DNA of 64,000 nt from Miltoncostaea sp963703045 (GTDB taxonomy: Bacteria > Actinomycetota > Thermoleophilia > Miltoncostaeales > Miltoncostaeaceae): assembly GCA_963703045.1 (NCBI GenBank), contig OY969782.1:1984001-2048000 (forward strand). The letters are read 5' to 3'. A program made the translations under genes and the position numbers. The notes under the pieces are model-generated. The model ran no database searches. It was not told the origin of the DNA and was given only the letters and a program-made list of their open reading frames with translations. This document shows positions 34,169 through 43,869 of this stretch, piece after piece. How positions within the stretch are numbered: position 1 is the stretch's first letter; every line of letters begins with the position of its first letter.

Positions 34169-35239
34169 GTGAGACGCCGCGCCGGCCTGCGCGTGGGCAT
34201 GATCGCCGGGTCGCGGTTCCCGCTCGTCGAGCCCTTCGCGGGGGGCCTCGAGGCCCACACCTGGCTGCTGGCGACCCGCCTCGAGCGCGCCGGCACGCGC
34301 GTCAGCGTGTTCGCGCCGCCCGGCAGCGACGACCGGTTGCGGGTGCTGCCCCTGCCGGCGCCGGTGCGGCACTCCGAGGCGGCGCGGTGCGACGTCTCGG
34401 CCGGCCCCGCGGCGGTGATGGCCGAGCACCACGCGTACCTCGGGGTGATGCTCCGGTTGCAGGGCGGTCGCGAGTTCGACGTGATCCACAACAACTCGGT
34501 GCACCACCTGCCGGTCGCGATGGCGTCCGCGACCGGCGCCCCCATGATCACCACCCTCCACACGCCGCCGACCCCCTGGCTCGAGTCGGCCATCTCCCTC
34601 GGCCCCCCTCCCCGTCGCAACGCCTATGTCGCGGTCTCGCGGCACACCGCGGGCGCGTGGTCGCACCTGCTGCCCGGGATCCCGGTCGTCCCCAACGGCA
34701 TCGACCTCGATGTCTGGACGCCCGGGCCGGGCGGACCCGAGCTGCTCTGGTACGGCCGGATCGTGCCCGAGAAGGCGCCGCACCTGGCGATCGACGCCGC
34801 GCGCGCGGCGGGCATGCGACTGCGCCTGGCGGGGCCGATCCACGACCACGCCTACTGGCGGAGGCACATCGCGCCCCGCCTCGGAGCCGACGCCCGGTGG
34901 GTCGGCCACCTCGCCGGGGCGGAGCTGCGGGCCCTCGTCGGCGCCTCGGCGGCGACCCTCATCACGCCGGAGTGGGACGAGCCCTTCGGTCTCGTGGCCC
35001 TCGAGTCGCTCGCCTGCGGCACGCCGGTCGCCGCGTTCGACCGCGGGGGACTCGGCGAGATCCCGGATGCGGACAGCGGAGTGCTCGTGCGGGGCGGCGA
35101 CGTCGCGGGGCTGGCCCGGGCCGCGCTCGCCGCGCGCCGCCTCGACCGCCGCGCATGCCGGCGGCGCGCGCGCGAGATCGGCTGCGCGGGGCGGATGGCG
35201 GCGGCCTACCGCCGCCTCTACGGCGAGCTCGCGGCGTGA
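34169..35239 (+). CDS. Glycosyltransferase family 4-like
   Basis: 356 residues, two Rossmann-like halves (GT-B). The N-terminal half has PFAGGLEAHTWLLATRLERAG, the acceptor-side start typical of GT4 enzymes; the C-terminal half has VPNGIDLDVW, LLWYGRIVPEKAPHLAIDAA and the donor-binding EX7E region EWDEPFGLVALESLACGTPV. It is predicted to move a sugar from a nucleotide donor to a growing glycan or lipid. The start is the GTG at 34169, directly after a 226-base gap (33943-34168) in which I see no gene and no convincing RNA. The stop overlaps the next gene (GTGA). First gene of a three-gene glycosyltransferase operon. Confidence 0.85.
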   Translation: MRRRAGLRVGMIAGSRFPLVEPFAGGLEAHTWLLATRLERAGTRVSVFAPPGSDDRLRVLPLPAPVRHSEAARCDVSAGPAAVMAEHHAYLGVMLRLQGGREFDVIHNNSVHHLPVAMASATGAPMITTLHTPPTPWLESAISLGPPPRRNAYVAVSRHTAGAWSHLLPGIPVVPNGIDLDVWTPGPGGPELLWYGRIVPEKAPHLAIDAARAAGMRLRLAGPIHDHAYWRRHIAPRLGADARWVGHLAGAELRALVGASAATLITPEWDEPFGLVALESLACGTPVAAFDRGGLGEIPDADSGVLVRGGDVAGLARAALAARRLDRRACRRRAREIGCAGRMAAAYRRLYGELAA

Positions 35240-36231
35240 TCGGCTACTACGTGCACCACGACGGACGCGGGCACCTCGCGCGGGCGGGCGTGGTCGCGGC
35301 CGCCGCGCGGGTGCCGGTGACGGGCATCAGCTCCCTGCCGCGCCCGGACGACTGGCGCGGCGGCTGGGTGGCGCTCCCGCGCGACGACGACGGCGACCCC
35401 CGCGCGCCGACGCGCGGCGGAGCATGGCACTGGGTGCCGCGCGACCACGGCGGCTTCGCCGGTCGCATGCGCGCAATCGGCGGCTGGGTCGCGCGCGAGC
35501 GTCCCCGCGCCCTGGTGAGCGACGTGTCGATCGAGGTGCTCGTGCTCGGGGCCCTGCTCGGCGTGCGCACCGCCGCCGTGCTGCTGCACGGCGACCGGCG
35601 GGATGCGCCGCACCGGCTCGGCACGAGGAGCGCCGACCTGGTGCTGGCGCCGTGGCCGGCGGACCACCGCCGGGTGTGGCACGACGACCTCGGGGCGCCC
35701 CTCGTCACCACCGGGGGGTTCGGTCGCTACGACGACCGGGCGCCCGTGCCGTCCCCGGACGAGCCGCGGGTGCTGGTGCTGGCCGGCGGCGGCGCGCACG
35801 CGCTCGAGGCCGAGCGGATCGCGGCCGCCGCACGGGCGACGCCCGGCTGGCGCTGGGACGCCGTCGGCCTGGGCGACGAGGGGCCTGCGCCGGTGACCTG
35901 GCACGGGTGGGTGCCGGAGACCTGGGACCTGCTCGGCGCGTCGACCGTCGTGGTCGCCACCGCCGGCAACGGGGTGGTGTCGGAGATCGCGGCGGCGCGC
36001 CGCCCGGCGCTGCTGTTGCCCCAGCCCCGCCCCTTCGACGAGCAGGCGCACCTGGCCGAGGCGGTCGCGCGCCGCTGCCCGGCGCGCGTCGCCCGGTCGT
36101 GGCCGGCCGCCGACGAGTGGCCGGGTCTCCTGCGCGACCTGGCCGGCCTCGACGGCGCCGCGTGGTCGGGTCACGTCGACGGCGCGGGAGCGCGGCGCTT
36201 CGTCGAGGCCATCGAGGCGCTGGCCGCGTGA
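35236..36231 (+). CDS. GT-B glycosyltransferase (MurG/UGT-like)
   Basis: 331 residues. The N-terminus IGYYVHHDGRGHLARAGVV has the glycine/histidine pattern of GT28/GT1-type enzymes such as MurG and MGDG synthases. The C-terminal donor domain contains VLVLAGGGAHALEAERI, WHGWVPETWDLLGASTVV and AGNGVVSEIAAARRPALLLPQ with the following PFDEQAHLAEAV block, the usual nucleotide-sugar site. The GTG overlaps the previous stop and its own TGA overlaps the next GTG. It probably adds a sugar in the same glycan as its neighbours; the acceptor is unknown. Confidence 0.78.
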   Translation: MIGYYVHHDGRGHLARAGVVAAAARVPVTGISSLPRPDDWRGGWVALPRDDDGDPRAPTRGGAWHWVPRDHGGFAGRMRAIGGWVARERPRALVSDVSIEVLVLGALLGVRTAAVLLHGDRRDAPHRLGTRSADLVLAPWPADHRRVWHDDLGAPLVTTGGFGRYDDRAPVPSPDEPRVLVLAGGGAHALEAERIAAAARATPGWRWDAVGLGDEGPAPVTWHGWVPETWDLLGASTVVVATAGNGVVSEIAAARRPALLLPQPRPFDEQAHLAEAVARRCPARVARSWPAADEWPGLLRDLAGLDGAAWSGHVDGAGARRFVEAIEALAA

Positions 36232-37328
36232 GGCCGCCCGCCGCCCCGCTCTCCGCGCCCGCGCGGCCGATACGGGTCGCGTCGCTGCCGTCAGCGCACG
36301 TGTACGTCCAGCACATCGCCGACCCCGACGGCGAGGACGGCGTCGAGCGGCTCCCCGAGCCCTTCCGGGGCGGCCCTCCCGGCGCCTCGTGGTACCCGTC
36401 GCCGATGCTCGACCCGGTGTGGATCGCGGACAACGCGCACGCGTTCGATCTCCTCCACGTGCACTTCGGCGTCGACCACGTCCCCGCCGCCCGGCTGGCC
36501 GCGGCGGTCGAAGCGCTCCGTGACGCCGGGCGCCCGCTGGTGTTCACGGTGCACGACCTCCGCAACCCCCACCACGTCGATCCGACGGCCCACGACCGCG
36601 CCCTCGACGTGCTGATCGGCGCCGCCGACGCCCTGCTGACGCTCACGCCGGGCGCGGCTGATGCGATCGCGCGGCGGTGGGGCAGGACGGCGGTGGTCGC
36701 GCCCCACCCGCACGTCGTGCCGCTCGGACGCCTCGGCTCGCGGCGCCGGGCGACCGGGGGGTCGTTCACGGTCGGCGTGCACCTCAAGAACGTGCGCGCC
36801 AACATGGTCGTGCTGCCCGTGGTCGAGGCGGCCCGCGACGCCGTCGCCGCCCTCGGTGTCGGCGCGCGGCTGCGCATCGACCTGCACGAGCGGGTCGCCA
36901 CGCCGGGCGACGGCCTGTACGCGCCCGGCCTGGTGCGCGATCTCGGGCGCATCGCCCGCAGCCCCCACGTCGAACTGCGTGTGCACCCCTTCCTCTCGGA
37001 CGACGAGCTCTGGGACTACCTCGACGGCCTCGACGTCAGCGTGCTCCCCTACCGCTTCGGCACGCATTCGGGGTGGCTCGAGGCGTGCCACGACCTCGGC
37101 ACCGCGATCGTCGCGCCCACCTGCGGGTTCTACCGCGAGCAGCACCCCGTCGTGGTCTACGACTCGGGCTCCGATGATGGGATCCGGCGCACCCTGCCCG
37201 GCGCCATCGCCCGCGCGCGGGCCGCGGGGCCCCCGCCGCCGGCCTCACCCTCCGCCCGACGCGCGGAGCGGGTCGCCCTCGGCGCCCTGCACCGGCGACT
37301 CTACGAGGAGGTGCTCGGGTGGCGCTAG
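36228..37328 (+). CDS. Glycosyltransferase-like protein (GT-B fold)
   Basis: 366 residues. After about 20 residues, VASLPSAHVYVQHIADPDG starts the N-terminal half, with FDLLHVHFGVDH and PLVFTVHDLRNPHH as in GT4 enzymes. The C-terminal half has VGVHLKNVRANMVVLPVVEA and a reduced donor motif YLDGLDVSVLPYRFGTHSGW, with LEACHDLGTAIVAP in place of the classic EX7E. It is less typical than the first gene of the operon. It starts by overlap with the preceding gene, and its 3' end overlaps by 4 bases the convergent GT2 gene. Confidence 0.72.
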   Translation: MRPPAAPLSAPARPIRVASLPSAHVYVQHIADPDGEDGVERLPEPFRGGPPGASWYPSPMLDPVWIADNAHAFDLLHVHFGVDHVPAARLAAAVEALRDAGRPLVFTVHDLRNPHHVDPTAHDRALDVLIGAADALLTLTPGAADAIARRWGRTAVVAPHPHVVPLGRLGSRRRATGGSFTVGVHLKNVRANMVVLPVVEAARDAVAALGVGARLRIDLHERVATPGDGLYAPGLVRDLGRIARSPHVELRVHPFLSDDELWDYLDGLDVSVLPYRFGTHSGWLEACHDLGTAIVAPTCGFYREQHPVVVYDSGSDDGIRRTLPGAIARARAAGPPPPASPSARRAERVALGALHRRLYEEVLGWR

Positions 37329-38185
37329 CCGGAGCCCGCCCGGCGGGCGTCCTCGACCTCGGCCGGGGTGGGATCGCGCAGAACCCGCACCTCGTCGCCC
37401 TCCCTCCGGATCAGGCCGAGGCGCTCGAAGCCCTCCAGCCATCCGCCCATCGGCCACCAGCCGTGGCGCTCGCGGAAGGTGCGCGCGTTGTCCAGGGTCG
37501 CCCGGAACTGCTGCAGCGGGGGATCCCAGACGTCGTGGTGCTGGTGGAACACCTCAGCCCCGGCGACCACCCTCAGCGGCACGCCGGCCGCCCGGGCCCG
37601 CACCGCGAGGTCCGTGTCCTCGCCGGCGTAGCCGCGGAATCCCTCGTGGAAGCCGTCCAGGTCGAGGAACCGCCGGCGCCGCATCGCGAAGCAGGTGCCC
37701 CAGACCAGCTCGTGCCGCGCGCACGGCGCGACGCCCGACTCCGGCGGGACGGGGCGGGCCGGGTGCCGCCGCCCGCGAGCCCGCAGCCCGGCGGCCGTCC
37801 ACCCGTCGCCCACCGCCCCCGCGGGCAGGTAGAGGATGTCGCCGATGCAGATCGCGTCCTCGTCGGACAGGGCGCGATCGAGCGACCCCACGAGTGCCGG
37901 CCCGGGGATCGCGTCGGCGTCGATGAAGCACACGCCCGCCCCGGTCGCCGCGCGGGCGGCGCGGTTGCGGGCGACCGAGTAGGGGATGACCTCGTCGTCG
38001 CCCGGCAGCGTCTCGACGACCACCGGGAACGCGGTCGCCCCGGCGAGCACCGCGGCCGGGTCCTCGCCCCCGGCGCGGACGACCACCAGCTCGCGGGGTG
38101 GCTCGTCCGACCTCTCGAGGCCCTCGACGAGACGCCGCAGCAGGTCGTTGCGGTTGCGCACCAGCGTGCAGACGCTCAGCGACAC
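37325..38185 (-). CDS. Glycosyltransferase family 2
   Basis: 286 residues. GT-A fold: the N-terminal LSVCTLVRNRNDLLRRLVEG binds the nucleotide, and the metal-binding DAD motif is in VCFIDADAIPGP. A conserved acceptor-side block GTCFAMRRRRFLDLDGFHEGF and EDTDLAVRARAAGV supplies the catalytic acidic residue. The N-terminal domain of animal-type GalNAc transferases and many bacterial capsule enzymes share this arrangement. It is convergent with the GT-B operon and divergent from the sulfotransferase gene (24-base gap), so the two divergent genes share a small promoter region. Confidence 0.85.
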   Translation of the reverse strand: MSLSVCTLVRNRNDLLRRLVEGLERSDEPPRELVVVRAGGEDPAAVLAGATAFPVVVETLPGDDEVIPYSVARNRAARAATGAGVCFIDADAIPGPALVGSLDRALSDEDAICIGDILYLPAGAVGDGWTAAGLRARGRRHPARPVPPESGVAPCARHELVWGTCFAMRRRRFLDLDGFHEGFRGYAGEDTDLAVRARAAGVPLRVVAGAEVFHQHHDVWDPPLQQFRATLDNARTFRERHGWWPMGGWLEGFERLGLIRREGDEVRVLRDPTPAEVEDARRAGSG

Positions 38186-38208
38186 CGGCGACCTCCCCGG
38201 AGGCCATC

Positions 38209-38964
38209 GTGACGCGTTCGGTCGTGGTGCTGGGCGCGGGACGCAGCGGGACGAGCCTGGTCGCCGGCCTGCTCGCCGACGCGGGTCTCGATCCCGGGCG
38301 GGACCTGATCCCGCCCTCGCCCGCCAACCCGACCGGCTACTACGAGAGCGTCGCTGTCAACCGCCTCAACGACGACCTGCTCGCCGCCGGTCTGCACCGC
38401 TCCGTGGTGGAGGTGCCGCGGCGCCTCGGCTGGCTGGCGGCGATCCCGGGCGCGCCGGACGCCGCGGCCACCGGAGATCAGCGCGGGCGGATGCGCGCCC
38501 TGCTGCCGCCGGCCCCGTTCTGCATCAAGGACCCGCGCCTGTCGTACACCCTCGGCGCCTGGCGCCCGGTGCTGCCCGCCGGCACGGGCTTCGTCTGCGT
38601 CTTCCGCGATCCCGGGCGGGTCGTCGAGAGCGTGCGCCGCGACGCCGTCCGCGACCCCGACTACTACCGGGGATACGACCCGGCGCCGGTCACCGTGCTC
38701 GCGGCGTGGGCGTGCGCATACCGCGCGATCCTCGGCCACCATGCGACGACCGGCGACTGGCTGTTCGTCGACGCCGACGCCCTGGTGACCGGCGGCGACA
38801 CCGGGCCGCTCGCCCGGATGGTCGGGCGCGACGTGCCCGCCGGGCGCATCGACGCCGGGCTGCGGCGCAGCGCGCCGGGCACGCGGCTGCCCGGCGGCGT
38901 GCGCCGGCTGCACGAGGCGCTGCGCCTGCGTGCGGCCGCGAGCGCGCACCCGCCCGGCCACTAG
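38209..38964 (+). CDS. Sulfotransferase-family protein
   Basis: 251 residues. The 5'-phosphosulfate loop SVVVLGAGRSGTSLVAGLLA is at the N-terminus, and the 3'-phosphate region is probably VCVFRDPGRVVESVRRDAV (Arg and Ser residues). It would move sulfate from PAPS to a sugar or lipid hydroxyl. A good ribosome site (GGAGG at 38199-38203) precedes the GTG at 38209. Surrounded by glycosyltransferase genes, it probably modifies the same surface glycan. No PAPS synthesis genes are in the window. Its end overlaps the glgX stop by 4 bases (convergent). Confidence 0.82.
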   Translation: MTRSVVVLGAGRSGTSLVAGLLADAGLDPGRDLIPPSPANPTGYYESVAVNRLNDDLLAAGLHRSVVEVPRRLGWLAAIPGAPDAAATGDQRGRMRALLPPAPFCIKDPRLSYTLGAWRPVLPAGTGFVCVFRDPGRVVESVRRDAVRDPDYYRGYDPAPVTVLAAWACAYRAILGHHATTGDWLFVDADALVTGGDTGPLARMVGRDVPAGRIDAGLRRSAPGTRLPGGVRRLHEALRLRAAASAHPPGH

Positions 38965-41057
38965 CGCCGCCGCAGCACGACCATCGCGCGGTCGGCCAGC
39001 TCGAGCCGGCCGCCGCCGTCGAGGTGCTCGGGCACGCCGTCGTCGCTCGACAGGACCCGCTCCCAGCCGGCGCCGAGCGACGCGGGCAGGTGGAAGGGGA
39101 CGGGCTCGTGATGGGCGTTGACGAGCACCGCGAACGTGTCGTCGGTGATCGGCCGCCCGCGCCGGTCGCGCTCGCGGATGGCCTCGCCGTCGAGCAGCAG
39201 GCCGACCGCGTGGTGGTGGGCGTCCCAGTCGTCCTCGGCCATCTCCTGCCCGTCGGCGCGCAGCCAGATCGAGTCGGCCGGCCGGTCGCCGTCGCGCCCG
39301 CTCAGGAAGAGGCGCTGGCGGAAGACCGGGTGATCGCGCCGGAGGGCGACGAGGGCGCGCGTGAACTCGAGGAGCCCTCGCTGGTCGTCATCGAGCTCCC
39401 AGTCGAACCAGCTGATCTCGCTGTCCTGGCAGTAGCCGTTGTTGTTGCCCCCCTGGGTGCGTCCCATCTCGTCGCCCCCGAGCAGCATGGGCACGCCCTG
39501 GGAGAGCATGAGGGTCATCAGCAGGTTGCGCTGCTGGCGCCCCCGCAGCGCGAGGATGCCGGGGTCGTCGGTCGGGCCCTCGGCACCGTGGTTCCAGCTG
39601 CGGTCGCCGTCGGACCCGTCGCGGTTGTCCTCGCCGTTGGCCTCGTTGTGCTTCTCGTTGTACGAGACCAGGTCGCGCAGGCAGAAGCCGTCGTGGGCGG
39701 TGACGAAGTTGACCGACGACGTCGGCCGCCGGCCGTCACCCTCGTACAGCTCGCTCGAGGCCGTCAGGCGGGCGGCGATCTCGGGCGCGCCGGGGCCCTC
39801 GCCGCGCCAGAAGTCGCGCACCGAGTCGCGGTACGCGCCGTTCCACTCGGCCCACTGCACCGGGAAGTTGCCGACCTGGTATCCGCCCGGCCCGACGTCC
39901 CAGGGCTCGGCGATCAGCTTCACCTGCGAGAGCACCGGATCCTGGTGCACCACGTCGAAGAAGCCGGACAGGCGATCGACCTCGTAGAACTCGCGGGCGA
40001 GGCTCGAGGCCAGGTCGAATCGGAAGCCGTCGACGTGCATCTCGGTGACCCAGTAGCGGAGGCTGTCCATGATCATGCGCAGCACGCTCGGGTGGACCGG
40101 GTTGAGCGTGTTGCCCGTGCCCGTGAAGTCCATGTAGTGCTCGTCGTCGTCGGGCGGCCGCCGGTAGTACGACCGGTTGTCGGCGCCCTTGAACGAGAAC
40201 ATCGGGCCGAGGTGGTTGCCCTCGGCGGTGTGGTTGTAGACGACGTCGAGGATCACCTCGATGCCGGCCGCGTGGAGCGCTCGCACCATGCTCTTGAACT
40301 CGGCGACCTGCTCGCCGCGGACGCCCGCGGCCGAGTAGGCGGCGTGCGGCGCGAGGAAGCCGATCGACGAGTAGCCCCAGTAGTTGGAGAGGCCGCGCTC
40401 GACGAGCGCCTGCTCCGAGATGAAGTGGTGCACCGGCAGCAGCTCGACCGCCGTCACGCCGAGCGCGCGCAGGTGGGCGATCGCGGCATCCGAGGCGAGA
40501 CCGGCGTAGGTACCCCGCACGTCCTCGGGCACGTCGGGGTGCCGTGTCGTGAAGCCCTTGACGTGCACCTCGTAGATGACGCTCTCGCTCCAGCTCACGC
40601 CGGGGGGCGCGTCGTCGCCCCAGTCGAACGAGGGATCGATGACCACCGACTTGGGCACGGCGGGGGCGCTGTCGCGGGTGTCGATCTCATGGCCGGGGTC
40701 GTCGCCGGGGACGTACGGCAGCACCGGCGCCGCGTCCCATGCCACGTCGCCCTCGATCGCCTTCGCGTACGGATCGATCAGCAGGCGGGCGGGGTTGAAG
40801 CGGTGCCCCTCGTGCGGCGCCCAGGGCCCGTGCACGCGGAAGCCGTATCGCTGGCCCGGCCCGACCCCCGGCACGTATCCGTGCCAGTGGAACATCGTCC
40901 GCTCCGTGAGGCCGATGCGCGTCTCCGCGCCCTCGTCGTCGAAGAGGCACAGCTCCACCCCCTCGGCGTTCTCGGAGAAGAGCGCGAAGTTGGTCCCCTC
41001 GCCGTCCCAGGTCGCTCCCAGCGGGAACGGTCGTCCCGGCCATGACTCCATCTCCAC
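38961..41057 (-). CDS. glgX: Glycogen debranching enzyme GlgX
   Basis: 698 residues, GH13_11 isoamylase-type enzyme that removes alpha-1,6 branches from limit dextrins during glycogen breakdown. An N-terminal CBM48 domain (PGRPFPLGATWDGEGTNFAL) is followed by the (beta/alpha)8 barrel: DVVYNHTAEG (region I), GFRFDLASSL with the nucleophile Asp (region II), LIAEPWDVGPGG with the acid/base Glu (region III) and NFVTAHDGF (region IV). FEGADNRSYYR-like SFKGADNRSYYRRP and DSEISWFDWE are family-specific. The C-terminal beta domain ends ADRAMVVLRRR. No glgP, glgB or other glycogen gene is adjacent. Confidence 0.95.
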   Translation of the reverse strand: MEMESWPGRPFPLGATWDGEGTNFALFSENAEGVELCLFDDEGAETRIGLTERTMFHWHGYVPGVGPGQRYGFRVHGPWAPHEGHRFNPARLLIDPYAKAIEGDVAWDAAPVLPYVPGDDPGHEIDTRDSAPAVPKSVVIDPSFDWGDDAPPGVSWSESVIYEVHVKGFTTRHPDVPEDVRGTYAGLASDAAIAHLRALGVTAVELLPVHHFISEQALVERGLSNYWGYSSIGFLAPHAAYSAAGVRGEQVAEFKSMVRALHAAGIEVILDVVYNHTAEGNHLGPMFSFKGADNRSYYRRPPDDDEHYMDFTGTGNTLNPVHPSVLRMIMDSLRYWVTEMHVDGFRFDLASSLAREFYEVDRLSGFFDVVHQDPVLSQVKLIAEPWDVGPGGYQVGNFPVQWAEWNGAYRDSVRDFWRGEGPGAPEIAARLTASSELYEGDGRRPTSSVNFVTAHDGFCLRDLVSYNEKHNEANGEDNRDGSDGDRSWNHGAEGPTDDPGILALRGRQQRNLLMTLMLSQGVPMLLGGDEMGRTQGGNNNGYCQDSEISWFDWELDDDQRGLLEFTRALVALRRDHPVFRQRLFLSGRDGDRPADSIWLRADGQEMAEDDWDAHHHAVGLLLDGEAIRERDRRGRPITDDTFAVLVNAHHEPVPFHLPASLGAGWERVLSSDDGVPEHLDGGGRLELADRAMVVLRRR

Positions 41058-41225
41058 GTGCCCTCCGGTCGCAAATGGCTCGTTCGGTCGCAGGCGAGTG
41101 CCCCGTCCCCCGGTCCCCCAATCCCGGATCGGTCGCGCCGCAGACCGGGCGCCCGGCCATCGCGGGGGTAGACTCCACGTCCGGAAGTCCCCCTGGGGCG
41201 ATCAGGTGCTCACACTCCAGCTCGC

Positions 41226-43832
41226 GTGACCATGCTCGATCCAGAGGCCAACGGTCGCCGCGACGCGGAGCTCGGCGCGGGCGACGACTGGCTGCGCCTC
41301 GCGCTGCGGGCGACGCGCATGGGCATCTGGGACTGGGACGTCGCCACCGGCCAGCTGAGGTGGTCGGAGGAGCTCGAGGCGATCCACGGCATGGCGCCGG
41401 GCAGCTTCGACGGGCGCTTCGAGACCTTCCTCGCCGCCGTCCACGAGGACGACCGCGCGCGGCTCGACGGCGACATCACGTCGGCCCTGTCGACCGGCGC
41501 CTTCCGCACGGAGTTCCGGGTCGTCGGACACGATGGCGCGATCCGATGGATCGCCGGTGAGGGACGAGTGCTCCGCGACGGGGAGGGCGAGGCCCGGCGG
41601 CTCATCGGCGTCGGGCGCGACGTGACCGACGCGCGGCGGATCGAGGATGCCCTCGAGGAGAGCGAGGGCCGCTTCCGCACCATGGCCGACTCGGCGCCGG
41701 TGCTGATCTGGGTCGCCGACGACACGGGCGCGCGCACCTACGTCAACGCCGTCTGGCGCGCGTTCACCGGCCGCGAGATGGACGAGGAGCTCGGGCACGG
41801 GTGGCTCGAGCGCGTGCACCCCGACGACCGCGAGGCGTGCGGCGAGCTGCAGCGCGAGGCGTTCGCGCGCCGCGAGCCGTTCGAGTCGGAGTACCGCCTG
41901 CTGAGAGCGGACGGCAGGTACCGCTGGCTGCTCGACAAGGGGGTGCCCCGCGTGGCGCCGGGGGGCGCCGCCGCCGGCTTCATCGGCTCCTGCACCGACA
42001 TCACCGACCGGCGTCGTGCCGAGGGGGACGCCGAGCTGATCGCCGCCATCAGCCTCGTGCTGGATCAGCCGCTGTCGCTGCGCGAGCGGCTCACCGAGCT
42101 GGCGCGCTCCCTGCTGCCACGCATCGCCGACGCCTGCGTGGTCGACCTCTTCGACGACGAGGGAGAGCTCCGGAGGGTCGCGGCGGCGCACGTTGACCCG
42201 GAGTTCGGTCGCATCCTGGCCGCGCTGCCGCCCGCCCGCCCCGACAGCCCGATCGGATTGGCCGCCGCCGAGGGGTACGGCCAGCTCATCGCGGACGTGT
42301 CGGCAACCGGCGTGACCGGCATGGCCGACGGCTCCGCCGATGTCGACGCGCGCCGACTCGCGACCCGCTCGGCGGTGATCGTGCCCCTGGTCGCGCGCGG
42401 CCGCCGCATCGGGGTGCTCGCGCTCTTCACCAGCCGCGCGCAGTCCGATCGGACCCTCGAGGAGCGCCACCTCGACCTCGCGGGCCGGATCGCCGAGCGC
42501 GCCGCCCTCGCCATCGACAACGCGCGCCTCTTCGAGCGCGAGAGGACGGCCCTGCGCCGCAGCGAGTTCCTGGCGCGCGGCGCCGAGGCGCTCGGAGCGT
42601 CGCTGGAGTACGAGCAGACCCTGCAGACGCTCGCCGAGATCGTCGTGCCCGCGCTGGCGGACTGGTGCACCCTCGACCTCGTGGACGACGCCGGGGGCAT
42701 CGAGCGGGTCGCGCTGGCGCACGCCGACCCTGCCTGGGCGGAGCCGGCGGCCGAGCTCGCGCGCGACTACCCCTTCGACATGAGCCAGGAGACCGGCATC
42801 GCCGGCGTCATCCGCTCGGGCGTGCCGGAGATCATGAACGAGATCCGCGACGAGATGATCGTCGCCGCGGCCGTTGACGAGCGTCACCTGCGGCTGCTCC
42901 GGGAGGTGGAGCTGACCTCCTACCTCTCAGTGCCGTTGATCGCGCGCGGGCAGACGCTCGGAGCGCTCACGCTGCTGATGTCGGCGGGCTCGGGCCGGCG
43001 CCTCGGACCGGAGGAGCTCGCGTTCGCCCGCGACCTGGCCGAGCGGGCGGCGGCGGCGATCGACAACGCACGGCTCTACCGCGCCCAGCGCACGATCGCC
43101 GACACCCTGCAGCGGGCGCTGCTGCCGGCCAGCCTCCCCGAGGTGCCGGGCGCCGTCCTGAGCGCCGCCTACCACCCGATGGGGACGGGCGTGGAGGCCG
43201 GCGGCGACTTCTACGACGTGTTCGCCTGCGATGAGGGGCACCTGGTCGTCGTCGGTGACGTGTGCGGCAAGGGGCCCGAGGCCGCGGCACTGACGGCGCT
43301 CGCGCGGTACACCATCCGGGCGCTGGCTCCGTTCGGCGCGGCGCCCGATGCCCTGCTGGGTCATCTCAACGAGGCCGTCCTGCGCCAGCGCCCGGGGAGC
43401 ACGCAGTTCCTGACGGCATGCGCGGTGCTCGTCCGGTCGCGGCCCGGCGGTCTCGCCCTGGTCGTCGCCAGTGCCGGCCACCCACCGGCCCTGGTGGTCC
43501 GGATCGACGGCTCGATCGAGCCGGTGGGGGCGCGGGGCGGCCTGATCGGCATCCGCCCGTCGGTCGCGCTGACGCCCGCCGAGGTCGTGCTGCGGCCCGG
43601 CGACCGCCTGATCCTCTACACGGACGGGCTGACCGAGACGCGCACCGCCGACGGTTTCCTCGAGGCGGACGGCCTCGAGAGGCTCATCCGGGGCCTCGAC
43701 GGCACGCCGACGACCCAGCTGGCGTCGGCCCTGACCGACGCCGTCCGCGCGACGACGACGGGGATGGTCCGCGACGATCTCGCGGTCGTCGTGCTGGGGT
43801 GCGAGGAGGGCGTCTCGGCCGCCGCGGCATAG
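41226..43832 (+). CDS. PAS-PAS-GAF-GAF-SpoIIE (PP2C-type) phosphatase
   Basis: 868 residues, cytoplasmic. Two PAS/PAC units (residues about 25-140, GIWDWDVATGQLRWSEELE; and about 145-265, PVLIWVADDTGARTYVNAVW) are followed by two GAF-like domains (about 290-440 and 460-620). The C-terminus, 630-868, is a SpoIIE/RsbU phosphatase with AGGDFYDVFA, VVGDVCGKGPEAA and LILYTDGLTETRT supplying the metal-binding Asp residues. Such proteins dephosphorylate anti-anti-sigma factors in partner-switching stress control. The start is a GTG at 41226 with an ATG two codons later; a TAGACT box at 41169-41174 could be its promoter. No anti-sigma or anti-anti-sigma gene is nearby. The 168-base gap before it separates it from glgX. 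Confidence 0.87.
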   Translation: MTMLDPEANGRRDAELGAGDDWLRLALRATRMGIWDWDVATGQLRWSEELEAIHGMAPGSFDGRFETFLAAVHEDDRARLDGDITSALSTGAFRTEFRVVGHDGAIRWIAGEGRVLRDGEGEARRLIGVGRDVTDARRIEDALEESEGRFRTMADSAPVLIWVADDTGARTYVNAVWRAFTGREMDEELGHGWLERVHPDDREACGELQREAFARREPFESEYRLLRADGRYRWLLDKGVPRVAPGGAAAGFIGSCTDITDRRRAEGDAELIAAISLVLDQPLSLRERLTELARSLLPRIADACVVDLFDDEGELRRVAAAHVDPEFGRILAALPPARPDSPIGLAAAEGYGQLIADVSATGVTGMADGSADVDARRLATRSAVIVPLVARGRRIGVLALFTSRAQSDRTLEERHLDLAGRIAERAALAIDNARLFERERTALRRSEFLARGAEALGASLEYEQTLQTLAEIVVPALADWCTLDLVDDAGGIERVALAHADPAWAEPAAELARDYPFDMSQETGIAGVIRSGVPEIMNEIRDEMIVAAAVDERHLRLLREVELTSYLSVPLIARGQTLGALTLLMSAGSGRRLGPEELAFARDLAERAAAAIDNARLYRAQRTIADTLQRALLPASLPEVPGAVLSAAYHPMGTGVEAGGDFYDVFACDEGHLVVVGDVCGKGPEAAALTALARYTIRALAPFGAAPDALLGHLNEAVLRQRPGSTQFLTACAVLVRSRPGGLALVVASAGHPPALVVRIDGSIEPVGARGGLIGIRPSVALTPAEVVLRPGDRLILYTDGLTETRTADGFLEADGLERLIRGLDGTPTTQLASALTDAVRATTTGMVRDDLAVVVLGCEEGVSAAAA

Positions 43833-43860
43833 GGGCCGCCACGGCCTGCGTCGCGGCCCC
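43832..43860. terminator. Hairpin between convergent phosphatase and hydrolase genes
   Basis: GGGGCCGC (43832-43839) and GCGGCCCC (43853-43860) form an 8-bp stem with a 13-base loop, beginning at the last base of the upstream stop codon and ending 10 bases before the stop of the convergent hydrolase gene. Confidence 0.5.
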
Positions 43861-43869
43861 CCGCCCGCG

